From Acidaminococcaceae bacterium (GTDB lineage: Bacteria; Bacillota; Negativicutes; Acidaminococcales; Acidaminococcaceae), in NCBI GenBank assembly GCA_017443165.1, contig JAFSOW010000079.1:1-24122 (forward strand): 24,122 bases of DNA, read 5' to 3'. This document shows, piece by piece, positions 6,011 to 14,516 of the stretch. Each line of letters begins with the position of its first letter. Position 1 is the stretch's first letter. The notes under the pieces were generated by a model. It worked only from the letters and a program-made list of their open reading frames with translations. It did no database searches and was not told the origin of the DNA. A program made the translations under genes and the position numbers.

Positions 6011-6556
6011 CTACTTTTCTTTTATCCAGTTTTCCAGCAACGGTGAAGCAAAATTCCCCAGAGCTTCATATGTTTCCGCTTTCGGATGCACGCCATCCCA
6101 TATAAACCACTCCATACGGTGTTGCTTTGTTAAAAACATGGGTTCAAAGTCAAGCAGATAACATTTGTCTTCAAACTCTTTTTTCATTGAGTCACGCAGG
6201 CGTTCAATCAGATGGTTCAATTCCTCTGCGCCGCAAAGCCAGGGAAGCACAAGACAAAACGCAGCGTTTTGCTCATCACAAAACTGTTTCGCCTGTTTGA
6301 TCTGGTCAATGGAAAACGTCAGCGGGCAGCCCTGGATGATGTCGTTCATGCCGCCTTCAAAAAGAACATGGCTCACATCTTTTGGTAACGGGCGCCAGAT
6401 CAGGCGGTCTTTGATATCGTCACAGCACTCGCCGCAGATACCGTGGTTCAGCATGCGGATCCCCGTATTTTTTTTTACCTGCGCGATCCAGCTGTTCTCC
6501 GGCGCGAAAGGAAAGCCTTCTATTAATGAATCCCCGAAACAGGCAATCGTTTTCAT
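6011..6556 (-). CDS. SGNH/GDSL-family esterase or lipase
   Basis: 181 residues with no signal peptide, so probably cytoplasmic. All SGNH blocks are visible: FGDSL with nucleophile Ser10 (7-11), block II NHGICGE around Gly39, block III GGMND with Asn71 (68-72), and block V DGVHP with Asp154 and His157. Small proteins of this type hydrolyse thioesters, carboxyl esters or lysophospholipids; the substrate cannot be inferred. The ATG at 6556 has GGAG seven bases upstream. It lies 91 bp downstream of the DUF815 ATPase gene on the same strand, with a parS site between them. The two may be co-transcribed since I see no terminator in the gap. Confidence 0.88.
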   Translation of the reverse strand: MKTIACFGDSLIEGFPFAPENSWIAQVKKNTGIRMLNHGICGECCDDIKDRLIWRPLPKDVSHVLFEGGMNDIIQGCPLTFSIDQIKQAKQFCDEQNAAFCLVLPWLCGAEELNHLIERLRDSMKKEFEDKCYLLDFEPMFLTKQHRMEWFIWDGVHPKAETYEALGNFASPLLENWIKEK

Positions 6557-6624
6557 ATTTTTTCTCCATAAAAATATTAGTTTGCCGGTTGCTTTTTCAA
6601 AAAACCCTTTACGTCAAATCAAAA

Positions 6625-6640
6625 AGTTTCACGTGAAACA
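6625..6640. promoter_or_regulatory. parS: parS site (ParB centromere-like binding site)
   Basis: The 16-mer centred on TTTCACGTGAAA matches the conserved bacterial parS TGTTNCACGTGAAACA at every fixed position but the first base (A for T). It lies in the gap between the SGNH hydrolase and the ATPase, not inside a gene. A ParB gene is 17 kb away in this window. Such sites cluster around the replication origin and load ParB and SMC. Confidence 0.9.
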
Positions 6641-6647
6641 CTGAACA

Positions 6648-7916
6648 CTATTCTTCAAGATTCCCCAGATACCATTTAACAAACTGGTTGGCAATGCGTC
6701 CGTTCCGCCCGGAATGTTCCATTTCCCACTGCAATCCTTCCAGCCGCAGTTCTTCCGGATCCATCTGCACGCCGGCTTTTCGCAGTTCGTGATCGATCAT
6801 CTGCAGGTATTCATCCTGGGTGGGCGTTGAATAATGAAGAATCAGCCCGAAACGGTCAGACAGGGAAATGCTTTCGTTGGTGCTGTCCTGCCGGTACACC
6901 TCCGCTTCCAGATCGTTACTGCCTCTGTCGCCCCAGGTTTCTTTCAATAAGTGACGACGGTTGGAAGTCGCATAGATCAGCACGTTGTCAGGCTGCGGGG
7001 TAACGCTTCCGTCAATGGCTGACTTCAGATACTTGTAACTGTTTTCCCCCACCTCAAAGGAAAGATCGTCAAAAAACAAAATGAATTTCTTGCTGCGTAT
7101 CTCATTCAGTTTTTCCAGAACCGGCGCCACAAGCTCCAGCTGGTCCCGGGTGATCTGGATCAGCCGGAGTCCGTCATCGGAGAACATGGAAGCCAGCGCT
7201 TTTACGCCTGTTGATTTGCCGGTGCCTCTTGCTCCGGTAAGCAGCACATTGTTCGCGGGCTTGCCTTCCATAAAGTTAACGGTATTTGTCAGCAGCTTGG
7301 TCTTCTGTTCCTCGTATCCCAGCAGATCGTCCCAGTCAAACACGGGGAAATCCGCAATGCCGGTCAGCTTTCCGTCAGGCCCGATGCGGAACGCGGTATA
7401 TTCCGCTAACATTCCGCTTCCATATTTCAGATACTGCTCCAACACTGCCCTGGCCGCCGTCTCTCCTCTTTTTGCCCTGACCAGTTTTGCCAACAGTCTC
7501 TTTTCCGGAAGGCTCATCCTTTCCCTGGCAGGCTGGTAGTCATCTAAAAATGAGCTTCCGGTAAATTCCGATGTCCTTGCCGATAAATACGGAAGCAGCA
7601 ACAGTATATCGTGGCACATTGCCTCTTTCAGTCCGCCGCCGTATCTTCCGGCAGCTTCAATCGTTTTAGCCGCAGTGTTGCCGCCTTCGGCCAGGCAATG
7701 CACTATATAGGCAGATAATACGTTACCGGAAATCCCCAGGCGTTCGGCCTTCTGTACCAGAAGGCCGGTCAGTTCACCCTGCGCAGAGAACAACGCCTGT
7801 CCGGCTTCTTCTGCTTCTGCCGGCATCTGTTCCTGAACACAAAGCAGTTTCCGGATTACGGCATCTTCCAACAGGCTGCGGCATACCGTAAGCCTTCGCA
7901 AATCAGGATACCTCAT
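6648..7916 (-). CDS. DUF815-family AAA+ ATPase
   Basis: 422 residues. The C-terminal half is a P-loop ATPase: Walker A GARGTGKST (228-236), Walker B ILFFDDLSF (279-287), a sensor-like YATSNRR and an arginine-bearing SDRFGLIL region. The stretch DDLLGYEEQKTKLLTNT just before Walker A is typical of DUF815 proteins. The N-terminal 190 residues are helical and variable. The cellular role of the family is not established; MoxR-like or DnaA-like remodelling has been suggested by fold only. The ATG at 7916 is preceded by GAGGG. An extended -10 promoter lies upstream. It shares a strand and a short gap containing parS with the SGNH hydrolase gene downstream. Confidence 0.85.
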   Translation of the reverse strand: MRYPDLRRLTVCRSLLEDAVIRKLLCVQEQMPAEAEEAGQALFSAQGELTGLLVQKAERLGISGNVLSAYIVHCLAEGGNTAAKTIEAAGRYGGGLKEAMCHDILLLLPYLSARTSEFTGSSFLDDYQPARERMSLPEKRLLAKLVRAKRGETAARAVLEQYLKYGSGMLAEYTAFRIGPDGKLTGIADFPVFDWDDLLGYEEQKTKLLTNTVNFMEGKPANNVLLTGARGTGKSTGVKALASMFSDDGLRLIQITRDQLELVAPVLEKLNEIRSKKFILFFDDLSFEVGENSYKYLKSAIDGSVTPQPDNVLIYATSNRRHLLKETWGDRGSNDLEAEVYRQDSTNESISLSDRFGLILHYSTPTQDEYLQMIDHELRKAGVQMDPEELRLEGLQWEMEHSGRNGRIANQFVKWYLGNLEE

Positions 7917-8009
7917 ATTGATACACCCTCATTCCCACAACAGGGGCCGCAACTTCCGGATGTGCCTGCGACAAATCTTCCGGCCCCCCTTATACAATTC
8001 CCTGATATA

Positions 8010-8018
8010 ATTATAACA
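8010..8018 (-). promoter_or_regulatory. Extended -10 promoter of the DUF815 gene
   Basis: TGTTATAAT on the minus strand, about 95 bases upstream of the ATPase start. The -35 box (TTATTT, 17 bases further up) is weak. It lies just past the ilv operon terminator. Confidence 0.5.
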
Positions 8019-8054
8019 TACGGCTGTACACTAAATAACTGTTCCGTAAATACG

Positions 8055-8101
8055 AAAGTACCGGCAACCCACAGATTACTGAAACGGAGAGCCGGTACTT
8101 T
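8055..8101. terminator. Terminator of the ilv operon
   Basis: An 11-bp perfect stem AAAGTACCGGC/GCCGGTACTTT with a 25-base loop lies about 85 bp past the ilvB stop. The minus strand continues with TCGTATTT; the plus strand has a longer T-rich tract. Confidence 0.65.
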
Positions 8102-8186
8102 ATTTTACTATATTTTTCAGGGCAATGCCAGCAATTCAGCTTCATTGTCCCTGCCGGACGCGAAATCTGAAAACCAGAACCGCTCT

Positions 8187-9887
8187 TTAATCCAGCGTGT
8201 CCTGCAGAATCATCTGGTCCAGATGTTTGCCGCCGGGCACCATGGGGAACACGTTTTCATCGTTGGGGATGGCCACATCGATTAATACGGAATTCTTGCT
8301 CTTCAGCGCTGCTTTCACAACGCTGTTCAGCTTTTTGGGATCCGTGACCTTCACGCCCTCCAGACCCATGGCTTTGACCATGGCCGGGAAATCCACCAAG
8401 TCCTTCACGATGGACTGGCTTTCCCGTCCGCCGAAGAACAGGCGCTGCCACTGGTTCACCATGCCCAGCACGTTATTGTGGAGCAGGAACACCTTGACCG
8501 GAATGCCGTACCGGTGCAGCGTGGCAAATTCCTGACAGCACATCATGATGCTGCCGTCGCCGGTGAACAAAATCACCTGTTTGTCCGGACAGCCAACCTT
8601 GGCGCCCATGGCGCCGGGCAAGCCGAAGCCCATGGTTCCCAGCCCGCCGCTGGAAAGGAAATGGCGGGGCAGGTCTACATCGTAGAACTGGGCTGTCCAC
8701 ATCTGGTGTTGCCCTACGTCAGTCACGACGATGGCGTCTTTGTCCGCGTGTTTCAGTATGGTTTTATATAACCGTTCGGGCGTGATTTTTCCCTTCAGCT
8801 TGCGGGAAACAAAAGGATGTTTTGCCTTAACTTTCAGCAGCTCTTCACGCCAGGGGGCAAAGTTCTTTTTCAGTTCAGCCGCGCTTTCCAGAACCTTGTC
8901 CGCAAACAGGGGCATGGACCAGCGCAGATCGCCGGTTACGGGAATATCCGCGTGAATGATCTTGTCGATTTCCACGTTGTCCACTTCGAACTGGATAACG
9001 GTAGCGTATTTGGCAAACTTGGCCACATCGCCGGTGACACGGTCACTGAAGCGGGCGCCGATGGCCAGGATCAGGTCGCACTGTGTTATGGACATATTGG
9101 AAGTATAGGACCCATGCATACCCACCATGCCAAGATGCGCGTCGTAAAAATCAGAAACCGCGCCTTTGCCCATGAGCGTTGTTACAACCGGCACACCGGT
9201 GGCTTCCACAATCTTGCGGACAAACTCCGCCGTATTGGAGGAAATTATGCCGCCGCCGGTCATCAGGACAGGTTTCTTCGCTTCCTTAAAGGCAGCAACG
9301 GCCCTGTCAACAGCGCTCTCGTCTCCGGTGAAATCCGCTTTATAACCGCGCAGATGCACTTCTTCAGGATATGCGAAATCGATTTCCGCCCGGAACACGT
9401 CGGTAGCGATATCAACCAGAACCGGACCGGGACGTCCGGTGGTGGCGATTAAGAATGCTTCTTTAATAACCCGGGGCAGGTCCTGGATCTTTTTTACCAG
9501 ATAATTGTGTTTGGTAATCGGAGTTGTAATACCGGTGATATCCGCTTCCTGGAAAGAGTCCCTGCCGATGGCTTTGGTGGACACCTGCGCGCTGAAAACA
9601 ACTAAAGGAATGGAGTCCATATAAGCCGTGGCAATACCTGTAACCATATTGCATACACCGGGGCCGGACGTCGCAAAGCACACGCCGGGACGCCCGGTTG
9701 CGCGGGCATATCCGTCTGCCGCGTGCACCGCGCCCTGCTCATGACCGGGAAGAATGTGACGGGGATACTCCGCTTTGTACATTTCATCGTATAACGGCAG
9801 GATTACACCGCCGGGATATCCGAATACCACATCCACATTTTCTTTTTTCAAGCTTTCAATTACAACTTGCGCACCATTCAGTTTCAT
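8187..9887 (-). CDS. ilvB: Acetolactate synthase, large catalytic subunit
   Basis: 566 residues, full length. It condenses two pyruvates, or pyruvate and 2-oxobutyrate, to acetohydroxy acids: the first common step of valine, leucine and isoleucine synthesis. The N-terminal TPP domain has the catalytic Glu50 in GHEQGAVHAADGYAR. The central FAD-type domain has ARFSDRVTGD (278-287). The C-terminal TPP/Mg motif starts GDGS (443) and ends NN (471-472). The ATG at 9887 has AAGG about nine bases upstream. It is the last gene of the operon, 147 bp behind ilvC, separated from its regulatory subunit gene ilvN by ilvC. Regulation is through the T-box upstream of ilvN. Confidence 0.96.
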   Translation of the reverse strand: MKLNGAQVVIESLKKENVDVVFGYPGGVILPLYDEMYKAEYPRHILPGHEQGAVHAADGYARATGRPGVCFATSGPGVCNMVTGIATAYMDSIPLVVFSAQVSTKAIGRDSFQEADITGITTPITKHNYLVKKIQDLPRVIKEAFLIATTGRPGPVLVDIATDVFRAEIDFAYPEEVHLRGYKADFTGDESAVDRAVAAFKEAKKPVLMTGGGIISSNTAEFVRKIVEATGVPVVTTLMGKGAVSDFYDAHLGMVGMHGSYTSNMSITQCDLILAIGARFSDRVTGDVAKFAKYATVIQFEVDNVEIDKIIHADIPVTGDLRWSMPLFADKVLESAAELKKNFAPWREELLKVKAKHPFVSRKLKGKITPERLYKTILKHADKDAIVVTDVGQHQMWTAQFYDVDLPRHFLSSGGLGTMGFGLPGAMGAKVGCPDKQVILFTGDGSIMMCCQEFATLHRYGIPVKVFLLHNNVLGMVNQWQRLFFGGRESQSIVKDLVDFPAMVKAMGLEGVKVTDPKKLNSVVKAALKSKNSVLIDVAIPNDENVFPMVPGGKHLDQMILQDTLD

Positions 9888-9919
9888 CTGGCTTTACCTT
9901 CTCATTCTGTAAGAGTTGC

Positions 9920-9944
9920 ACTGCCGGAGATAAGCCCCGGCAGT
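9920..9944. repeat. Intra-operon hairpin between ilvC and ilvB
   Basis: ACTGCCGG (9920-9927) and CCGGCAGT (9937-9944) form an eight-bp stem in the 147-bp ilvC-ilvB gap. No T run follows on the minus strand, so it is more likely an mRNA processing or stability element than a terminator. Confidence 0.5.
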
Positions 9945-10034
9945 ACATTTCATGGGTAGTTCTGAATCATCTTATTACCGGGGCCGGACGCTTTCCGCGT
10001 TCCCGCGCCTCAATAATCTTTTACTGACCTTTCG

Positions 10035-11135
10035 TTATTTTTTAGCGGTCGCCTTTTTGGCAGGTGCTTTCCTTGCGGTCGCCTTTTTGGCCGGAGCTTT
10101 CTTCGCGCCTACTTCTTTGTTGTCGGTCTCTTCGGTCTTGGCATCACGCAGCCAGCTCATCATGCTGCGTACCTGTTTGCCAACCTGTTCCAGCTGGGTC
10201 TGGCTGTGGCGGCGGCGCTCTGCCAGGAAATGAGCGCGGCCGGCAGCTCTGTTTTCCAATAAAAATTCTTTAGCAAAACTGCCGTCCTGAATCGCGGTCA
10301 GTGCTTTACGCATGGAAGCACGAACCTCGTCGGTAATGATGTGTTTTCCCATATGGTAATCACCGAATTCTGCCGTGTCGCTTACGGAATAACGCATCAT
10401 CTGCAGACCGCCCTCATAGCACAGGTCAACAATCAGTTTCATTTCATGGAAGCATTCAAAGTATGCGATTTCAGGCTGATAACCGGCAGCCACCAGGGTA
10501 TTGAAGCCGGATTCCATCAATTCGCTGATACCGCCGCACAGTACGCACTGTTCACCGAACAGGTCCGTTTCGGTTTCTTCTTTGAAAGTAGTAAGGATTG
10601 CGCCGGCACGGGTGCCGCCCAGACCGCGGGAATAGGCCAGGGCCAGGTCAAAGCATTTGCCGGTGGCGTCCTGCCCCACTGCGATTAAGTTGGGAACACC
10701 CAGTCCTTCGCGGAATTCGCGGCGTACCAGATGGCCGGGGCCCTTCGGGGCAACCATGAATACGTCTACGTCTGCCGGAGGAATGACCTGCTGGAAATGG
10801 ATATTGAAACCATGGGCAAATGCCAGTGCGTCGCCGGGTTTCAGATACGGAGCAATCTCATTCTTGTAAACATCCGCCTGTTTTTCGTCCGGAATCAGGA
10901 TCATGATGATGTCCGCCCATTTCGCTGCTTCGCTTACCGTTACAACTTCCAGACCGGCAGCTTCCGCTTTAGCTGCGGATTTGGAACCTTTGTACAGACC
11001 GACTTTAACTGCCAGCCCGCTGTCGCGCAGATTCAGCGCATGGGCATGCCCCTGGCTGCCATAACCGACGATGGCAACCTTACGGTTTTTAATAACATCC
11101 CAGTTTACGTCCTGATCATAGAAAATTTTTGCCAT
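10035..11135 (-). CDS. ilvC: Ketol-acid reductoisomerase with Lys/Ala-rich C-terminal tail
   Basis: 366 residues. It converts acetohydroxy acids to dihydroxy acids with NADPH and Mg2+. The Rossmann motif is [12 protein letters not shown] (24-35), and the cofactor loop [14 protein letters not shown] carries the Ser residues typical of NADPH users. The C-terminal knotted domain contains [12 protein letters not shown] and [14 protein letters not shown] with its metal-binding acidic residues. Class I enzymes usually end near residue 330-340. Here the last 24 residues (343-366) are a tail of [14 protein letters not shown] units, encoded by a 30-bp direct repeat at 10045-10104. The ATG at 11135 has AGGAG eight bases upstream. 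It lies 63 bp behind ilvN. The core assignment is certain; the tail's role is unknown. Confidence 0.96.
   Translation of the reverse strand: MAKIFYDQDVNWDVIKNRKVAIVGYGSQGHAHALNLRDSGLAVKVGLYKGSKSAAKAEAAGLEVVTVSEAAKWADIIMILIPDEKQADVYKNEIAPYLKPGDALAFAHGFNIHFQQVIPPADVDVFMVAPKGPGHLVRREFREGLGVPNLIAVGQDATGKCFDLALAYSRGLGGTRAGAILTTFKEETETDLFGEQCVLCGGISELMESGFNTLVAAGYQPEIAYFECFHEMKLIVDLCYEGGLQMMRYSVSDTAEFGDYHMGKHIITDEVRASMRKALTAIQDGSFAKEFLLENRAAGRAHFLAERRRHSQTQLEQVGKQVRSMMSWLRDAKTEETDNKEVGAKKAPAKKATARKAPAKKATAKK
10045..10104 (-). repeat. 30-bp direct repeat encoding the IlvC tail
   Basis: Two units start at 10045 and 10075 and share the GCGGTCGCCTTTTTGGC block (plus-strand reading). The period keeps the frame and encodes ten-residue Lys/Ala/Pro/Thr units at the end of IlvC. 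Confidence 0.8.
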
Positions 11136-11198
11136 GGTAATCTCTCCTTTTTTTAATTAAAATTATTTATATAAAAATTCATGGGACTCAACGTAAGA

Positions 11199-11702
11199 CT
11201 ACATCTTTTTTACCGCATTGGAACCGCGGGACAGGGAAATCTGCCCGGTGCGGGCCATTTCAATGATTTCATAATCCTTCAGCATCTGCAGCAGGGCCTC
11301 GATATGGTCTTCCCTGCCGGTGACGCGCATGACCACGGCTCCCGGATTGACATCCACGATTTTGGCGTGGAACAGATCCGCCAGGTTGGCAATATCCGAC
11401 AATTCCTGTGTGGAACCTACTTTAACCTTAATCATGGCCAGCTCGGAGCTGATGAAAGGCGCCTCGTCCAGATTCACAACCTTAATTACGTCAATCAGCC
11501 GGGCCAGCTGCAGGATCGCCTGGTTCAGGGCCCTTTGGTCTTCCACGGACACGACGATGTTGATACGTGTCACATCCGGTTCTTCCGTATAGCCGGCGTT
11601 GATGTACTCAATGTTGATGGCTCTCCGGCTGATCAGGCCGGCCACGTGGGTCAGCACGCCCGGTTTGTTATCGCACAGAATCGCCAAATGCTGCTTCATC
11701 AT
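11199..11702 (-). CDS. ilvN: Acetolactate synthase, small regulatory subunit
   Basis: 167 residues, the usual length of the long-form small subunit (ilvH type). It activates the catalytic subunit and confers feedback inhibition by valine. The N-terminal ACT domain reads HLAILCDNKPGVLTHVAGLISRR (about residues 5-27) and continues to about residue 80. The C-terminal domain contains IKVKVG and FHAKIVDVNPGAVVMRVTG. Two ATGs are adjacent at 11702 and 11699; GGGGG lies eight bases before the first. It is the first gene of the T-box-controlled operon, ahead of ilvC and ilvB, an order that splits the two synthase subunits. Confidence 0.94.
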   Translation of the reverse strand: MMKQHLAILCDNKPGVLTHVAGLISRRAINIEYINAGYTEEPDVTRINIVVSVEDQRALNQAILQLARLIDVIKVVNLDEAPFISSELAMIKVKVGSTQELSDIANLADLFHAKIVDVNPGAVVMRVTGREDHIEALLQMLKDYEIIEMARTGQISLSRGSNAVKKM

Positions 11703-11801
11703 TTTGATTTCCCCCTGTATACCTGAAATTATCTTTCAGCAGTTTTTACGGTAAACAACAGTATCTGAAAAGCGCGGTTTCATACTTCTGAACTTCTTTC
11801 G

Positions 11802-11822
11802 TTCCGTTTTACAAAAACGGAA
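11802..11822 (-). repeat. Hairpin in the ilv leader after the T-box terminator
   Basis: TTCCGTTTT (11802-11810) and AAAACGGAA (11814-11822) form a nine-bp perfect stem with a three-base loop. It lies between the T-box terminator and ilvN. No T run follows on the minus strand; it may shape the readthrough transcript. Confidence 0.5.
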
Positions 11823-11836
11823 GCTGATTACTGTAT

Positions 11837-11868
11837 AAAAAAACCGTCCCACATACGCTGAGGGACGG
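11837..11868 (-). terminator. T-box-controlled terminator
   Basis: CCGTCCC (11862-11868) pairs with GGGACGG (11844-11850), followed by seven T residues on the minus strand. It is the regulated terminator of the ilv T-box leader. Confidence 0.88.
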
Positions 11869-12109
11869 AAACAATCCGCGGTACCACCCTGATTCCCGTA
11901 ACTATACGGACACTTTACTACGTACCAACATACGCGTTTCCTGTAACGTGGAAATGACGCAGGCGCTTAATGCTGATTCAGCGCCAGTCTTCAGGGAGGA
12001 TTTTCCTCTGCCCGCCGTCACCGGTTTTCACCATCCACCGGCTCTCTGGGACCTGCCGCAGCAGACTACTCTTTCCCTTCATCAGATGTACATATTTTAA
12101 AATTACGTT
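11837..12109 (-). ncRNA. T-box leader of the ilv operon (likely Ile-specific)
   Basis: The minus strand shows the canonical order: a stem I base starting GGGAAAGAGTAG, the distal AGAGAGCCGGTGG and GGTGAAAACCGG elements, the specifier region GGAAAATCCTCCCTGAA, and the T-box AGGGTGGTACCGCG (11877-11890). The terminator at 11837-11868 follows. The likely specifier codon is ATC (isoleucine) at 11999-12001; a CTC (Leu) reading shifted downstream is the alternative. Uncharged tRNA pairs with the specifier and the T-box bulge and stabilises the antiterminator, switching on ilvN-ilvC-ilvB. Confidence 0.94.
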
Positions 12110-12115
12110 AAAAGT

Positions 12116-12144
12116 ATTATATGAAAGAACAATTTATTTGTCAA
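12116..12144 (-). promoter_or_regulatory. Promoter of the ilv operon
   Basis: A perfect TTGACA (12139-12144) and a perfect TATAAT (12116-12121) are separated by 17 bases on the minus strand. Transcription should begin near 12109 and run into the T-box. This strong constitutive promoter fits control by termination. Confidence 0.93.
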
Positions 12145-12217
12145 ACTATTTAATATCAAAATTAAAGATTTTAAGAATAAAAATACTATAAAACCTAAAA
12201 TCTGTAACATCCTGAAC

Positions 12218-12240
12218 AAAAGCGGCCTTGAGCAGCTTTT
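12218..12240 (-). terminator. Weak candidate terminator after the MATE gene
   Basis: AAAAGC/GCTTTT (12235-12240 with 12218-12223) with an 11-base loop ends in CTTTTGTT on the minus strand, about 80 bp past the MATE stop. The stem is short, so the call is tentative. Between 12145 and 12321 I see nothing else. Confidence 0.3.
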
Positions 12241-12321
12241 CCGTTGTTGACGATTGCGTCTTTGCTTCCTGCTCTTTTGCAGCAAAACAATCCTCTTTGC
12301 CTGATCCTGTCTGTCACGTTT

Positions 12322-13659
12322 TTACCGGTTCAGCCGTTCAAACAGACAGATAAAATACCGGTAGGCAAAAAAGAGGAAGATGGAACCTGCAACCCAGGCC
12401 ACCGGACTGGCATAGCACACGCCCCGGTATCCCCAGTCCGTGGCCAGGAACTTGGCCACGCCGGTCCGCATACTCAGTTCGATCAGGGAAGAAGCCAGAG
12501 GCACCATGCCCACGCCCATACCCTGCACTGCGCTGCGGTAGATAAACATCTGGCTAAGGAAAAAGTAAAACGGCACAGAGCAGTTCAGATACAGTAATGC
12601 ATCTTCGATGACCTTCGGATTCCCTTCTTCGATAAAGATGCCGATGATATTTTCACTGAAAAAGAAAATCAGGATGCCTGCACAAAAAGCAAAAGCCATG
12701 GCAATCAGGGAACACTTTTTCACTGCGTCACGGATCCGCTGGAACTGTTTGGCCCCATAGTTCTGGGCGCTGAAGGCCGCCATGGCGATACCGAAGGAGG
12801 CCATAGGCTGCAGGGCCAGCTGCTCCACCCGGATGGCCGCCGTAAAGCCCGCAATGGTATTAGGGCCGAAGGAATTGGTGATGGACTGGATCAACAAGAT
12901 GCCGACGCCGAGAATAGAAAACTGTCCGGCCATAGGAAGACCGATCTTCAAATGCGCTATGGCAAACTGCTTATCCCATTTCCAGTCGCTCTTCTGCAAC
13001 CGTAAAACGGGAAAATGCTTCCACATATAAATGACGCAAAGAAAAGCCGAAATGCCCTGGGCCATGACCAGTGCATAGGCAGAACCCGGCACGCCCAGAC
13101 CGAATTTTAAAATAAACAGAAGCGCCAGTCCTACATTGATAATGGTGGCAAAAATCAAAAAGGCTACCGGTGTCTTACTATCTCCCAGGGCCCGCAGCAC
13201 GGCCGAAAAGAAGTTGTAGGCCATCATGGCCCACAGTCCTTCCGCCACGATGAGGATATAACTCCGGGTGTCCTCGTACAAAATTTCCGGCAGGTTCATC
13301 ATGGCCAGCAGTGGATCGATGACGATGAACATCCCCACCGCCAGGATGATGACCGAAATGATGCTGAGCCGCAAGCTCATGGCTACGCTGCGGCGCATGT
13401 TGTCGAAATCACCGGCGCCAAAGAACTGCCCCGTTATAACGGTAAGACCGTTGGACATGCCCATGGTGATCATCACCAGCAGCATAAAAATCGGAGCCGC
13501 CGCGCCGACAGAAGCCAGCGCGTTGACACCGATGGTACGCCCTACGATAATAATGTCCGATATGCTGTACATCTGCTGAAATACGTTGCCGATAATCAGC
13601 GGCACCATAAAGGTCAGCAGCAATTTCAGGGAATTCCCCGAAGTCATGCTCTTTTGCAT
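12322..13659 (-). CDS. MATE-family multidrug/cation antiporter
   Basis: 445 residues with about 12 hydrophobic segments and the two-fold MATE layout. The opening NSLKLLLTFMVPLIIGNVFQQMYSISDIIIVGR is typical of the NorM/DinF-like MatE domain, with the conserved Gly-Asn and Asp in the first segments. The second half begins near HLKIGLPMAGQFSILG. Family members export cationic drugs or metabolites in exchange for Na+ or H+; the substrate is not predictable. The ATG at 13659 has AGGT seven bases upstream and starts four bases after the stop codon of the PHP gene, so the two are surely co-transcribed and probably translationally coupled. Confidence 0.93.
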   Translation of the reverse strand: MQKSMTSGNSLKLLLTFMVPLIIGNVFQQMYSISDIIIVGRTIGVNALASVGAAAPIFMLLVMITMGMSNGLTVITGQFFGAGDFDNMRRSVAMSLRLSIISVIILAVGMFIVIDPLLAMMNLPEILYEDTRSYILIVAEGLWAMMAYNFFSAVLRALGDSKTPVAFLIFATIINVGLALLFILKFGLGVPGSAYALVMAQGISAFLCVIYMWKHFPVLRLQKSDWKWDKQFAIAHLKIGLPMAGQFSILGVGILLIQSITNSFGPNTIAGFTAAIRVEQLALQPMASFGIAMAAFSAQNYGAKQFQRIRDAVKKCSLIAMAFAFCAGILIFFFSENIIGIFIEEGNPKVIEDALLYLNCSVPFYFFLSQMFIYRSAVQGMGVGMVPLASSLIELSMRTGVAKFLATDWGYRGVCYASPVAWVAGSIFLFFAYRYFICLFERLNR

Positions 13660-13663
13660 AAAA

Positions 13664-14434
13664 CTACCTGTCTGAAATCATTTTTCTCTCTTTAAAATAC
13701 ACCGGCTGCAGTTCAGCCTCTTTTGCCATGGCTGCCGCCACGTTCAGACGCCGGCCCACATGCTCCGTGTAATGGGCGTCGCTGCCCAGCGTGCAGTATT
13801 TGCCGCCCAGTTCTTTATAACGCTTGTATAAAGGCAGCAACGCTTTAACTGCTGCCTCAGCCTCCAGCCTGCGGGTGTTAATTTCAATGGGCTTATTCTT
13901 TTCAATTAAAATCTTGAACAGCCTGTCCCACTCCTGCTGGTTTTCTTCCATGTGGAATTCCTTGTCCGCATAGGGCCAGTACCGGCAGATGTAATCAATG
14001 TGCCCGAAGGAATCAAAGTTGTTGTGGCTTTCCGCGCATAGAATACTGTCCCGGAGGAAGTCGTGCATGGTTTCCTCTTTGGACAGGCCTTTATACGTTG
14101 TCACTTCGTACAGATCCAGCCGGTTCATCATATGGATGGAACCGATTACAAAGTCAAAGGGGTAATCTTCCGGAACTTTGTTTTCCTTTTCTGCCAGATG
14201 GGGCTGCATCCCCACTTCGATGCCCAGCAGCACGTTGTCGCTGCGCAGGGACAGGTTCTTTTTGAAATAAGCGTCCCGGTCGAACAGGAACTGCTCCGGA
14301 TTCGTGGGATATTCATAATCCCAGTGCTCCGTCAGGATAATCCCGATGCCCAGTTTCGCGGCCGTGTTCGCCGCCTGCTGCAACGTCATTTTCGAATCGC
14401 AGGAAAACTCACAGTGATTGTGTGTGTCAAACAT
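13664..14434 (-). CDS. PHP-domain phosphoesterase (histidinol-phosphatase-like)
   Basis: 256 residues. All PHP metal motifs are present: DTHNH (His5, His7), TEHWDYE (Glu36, His37), GIEVG (Glu73), GSIH (His101), GHIDY (His145, Asp147) and GSDAH (Asp219, His221). This is the arrangement of HisJ/HisK-type histidinol-phosphatases, which act in histidine synthesis with a trinuclear metal site. No other his gene is in the window, so a different phosphoester substrate is possible. The ATG at 14434 has AAGGAAG six bases upstream. It lies 82 bp behind ychF without a visible terminator and four bases ahead of the MATE gene. Confidence 0.87.
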   Translation of the reverse strand: MFDTHNHCEFSCDSKMTLQQAANTAAKLGIGIILTEHWDYEYPTNPEQFLFDRDAYFKKNLSLRSDNVLLGIEVGMQPHLAEKENKVPEDYPFDFVIGSIHMMNRLDLYEVTTYKGLSKEETMHDFLRDSILCAESHNNFDSFGHIDYICRYWPYADKEFHMEENQQEWDRLFKILIEKNKPIEINTRRLEAEAAVKALLPLYKRYKELGGKYCTLGSDAHYTEHVGRRLNVAAAMAKEAELQPVYFKERKMISDR

Positions 14435-14516
14435 GGTCTTCTTCCTTAAAAGCCATTGGCTGAATGAATTGTTATCGCAAAATCAGAATAATTCCGCAAT
14501 CCCCGGGAACTGCTGC

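Noticed and set aside
11641..11650. CACGTG inside ilvN as a second parS site
   Set aside because: Only the central six bases match; the flanks do not fit TTTCACGTGAAA, and it lies in coding sequence.
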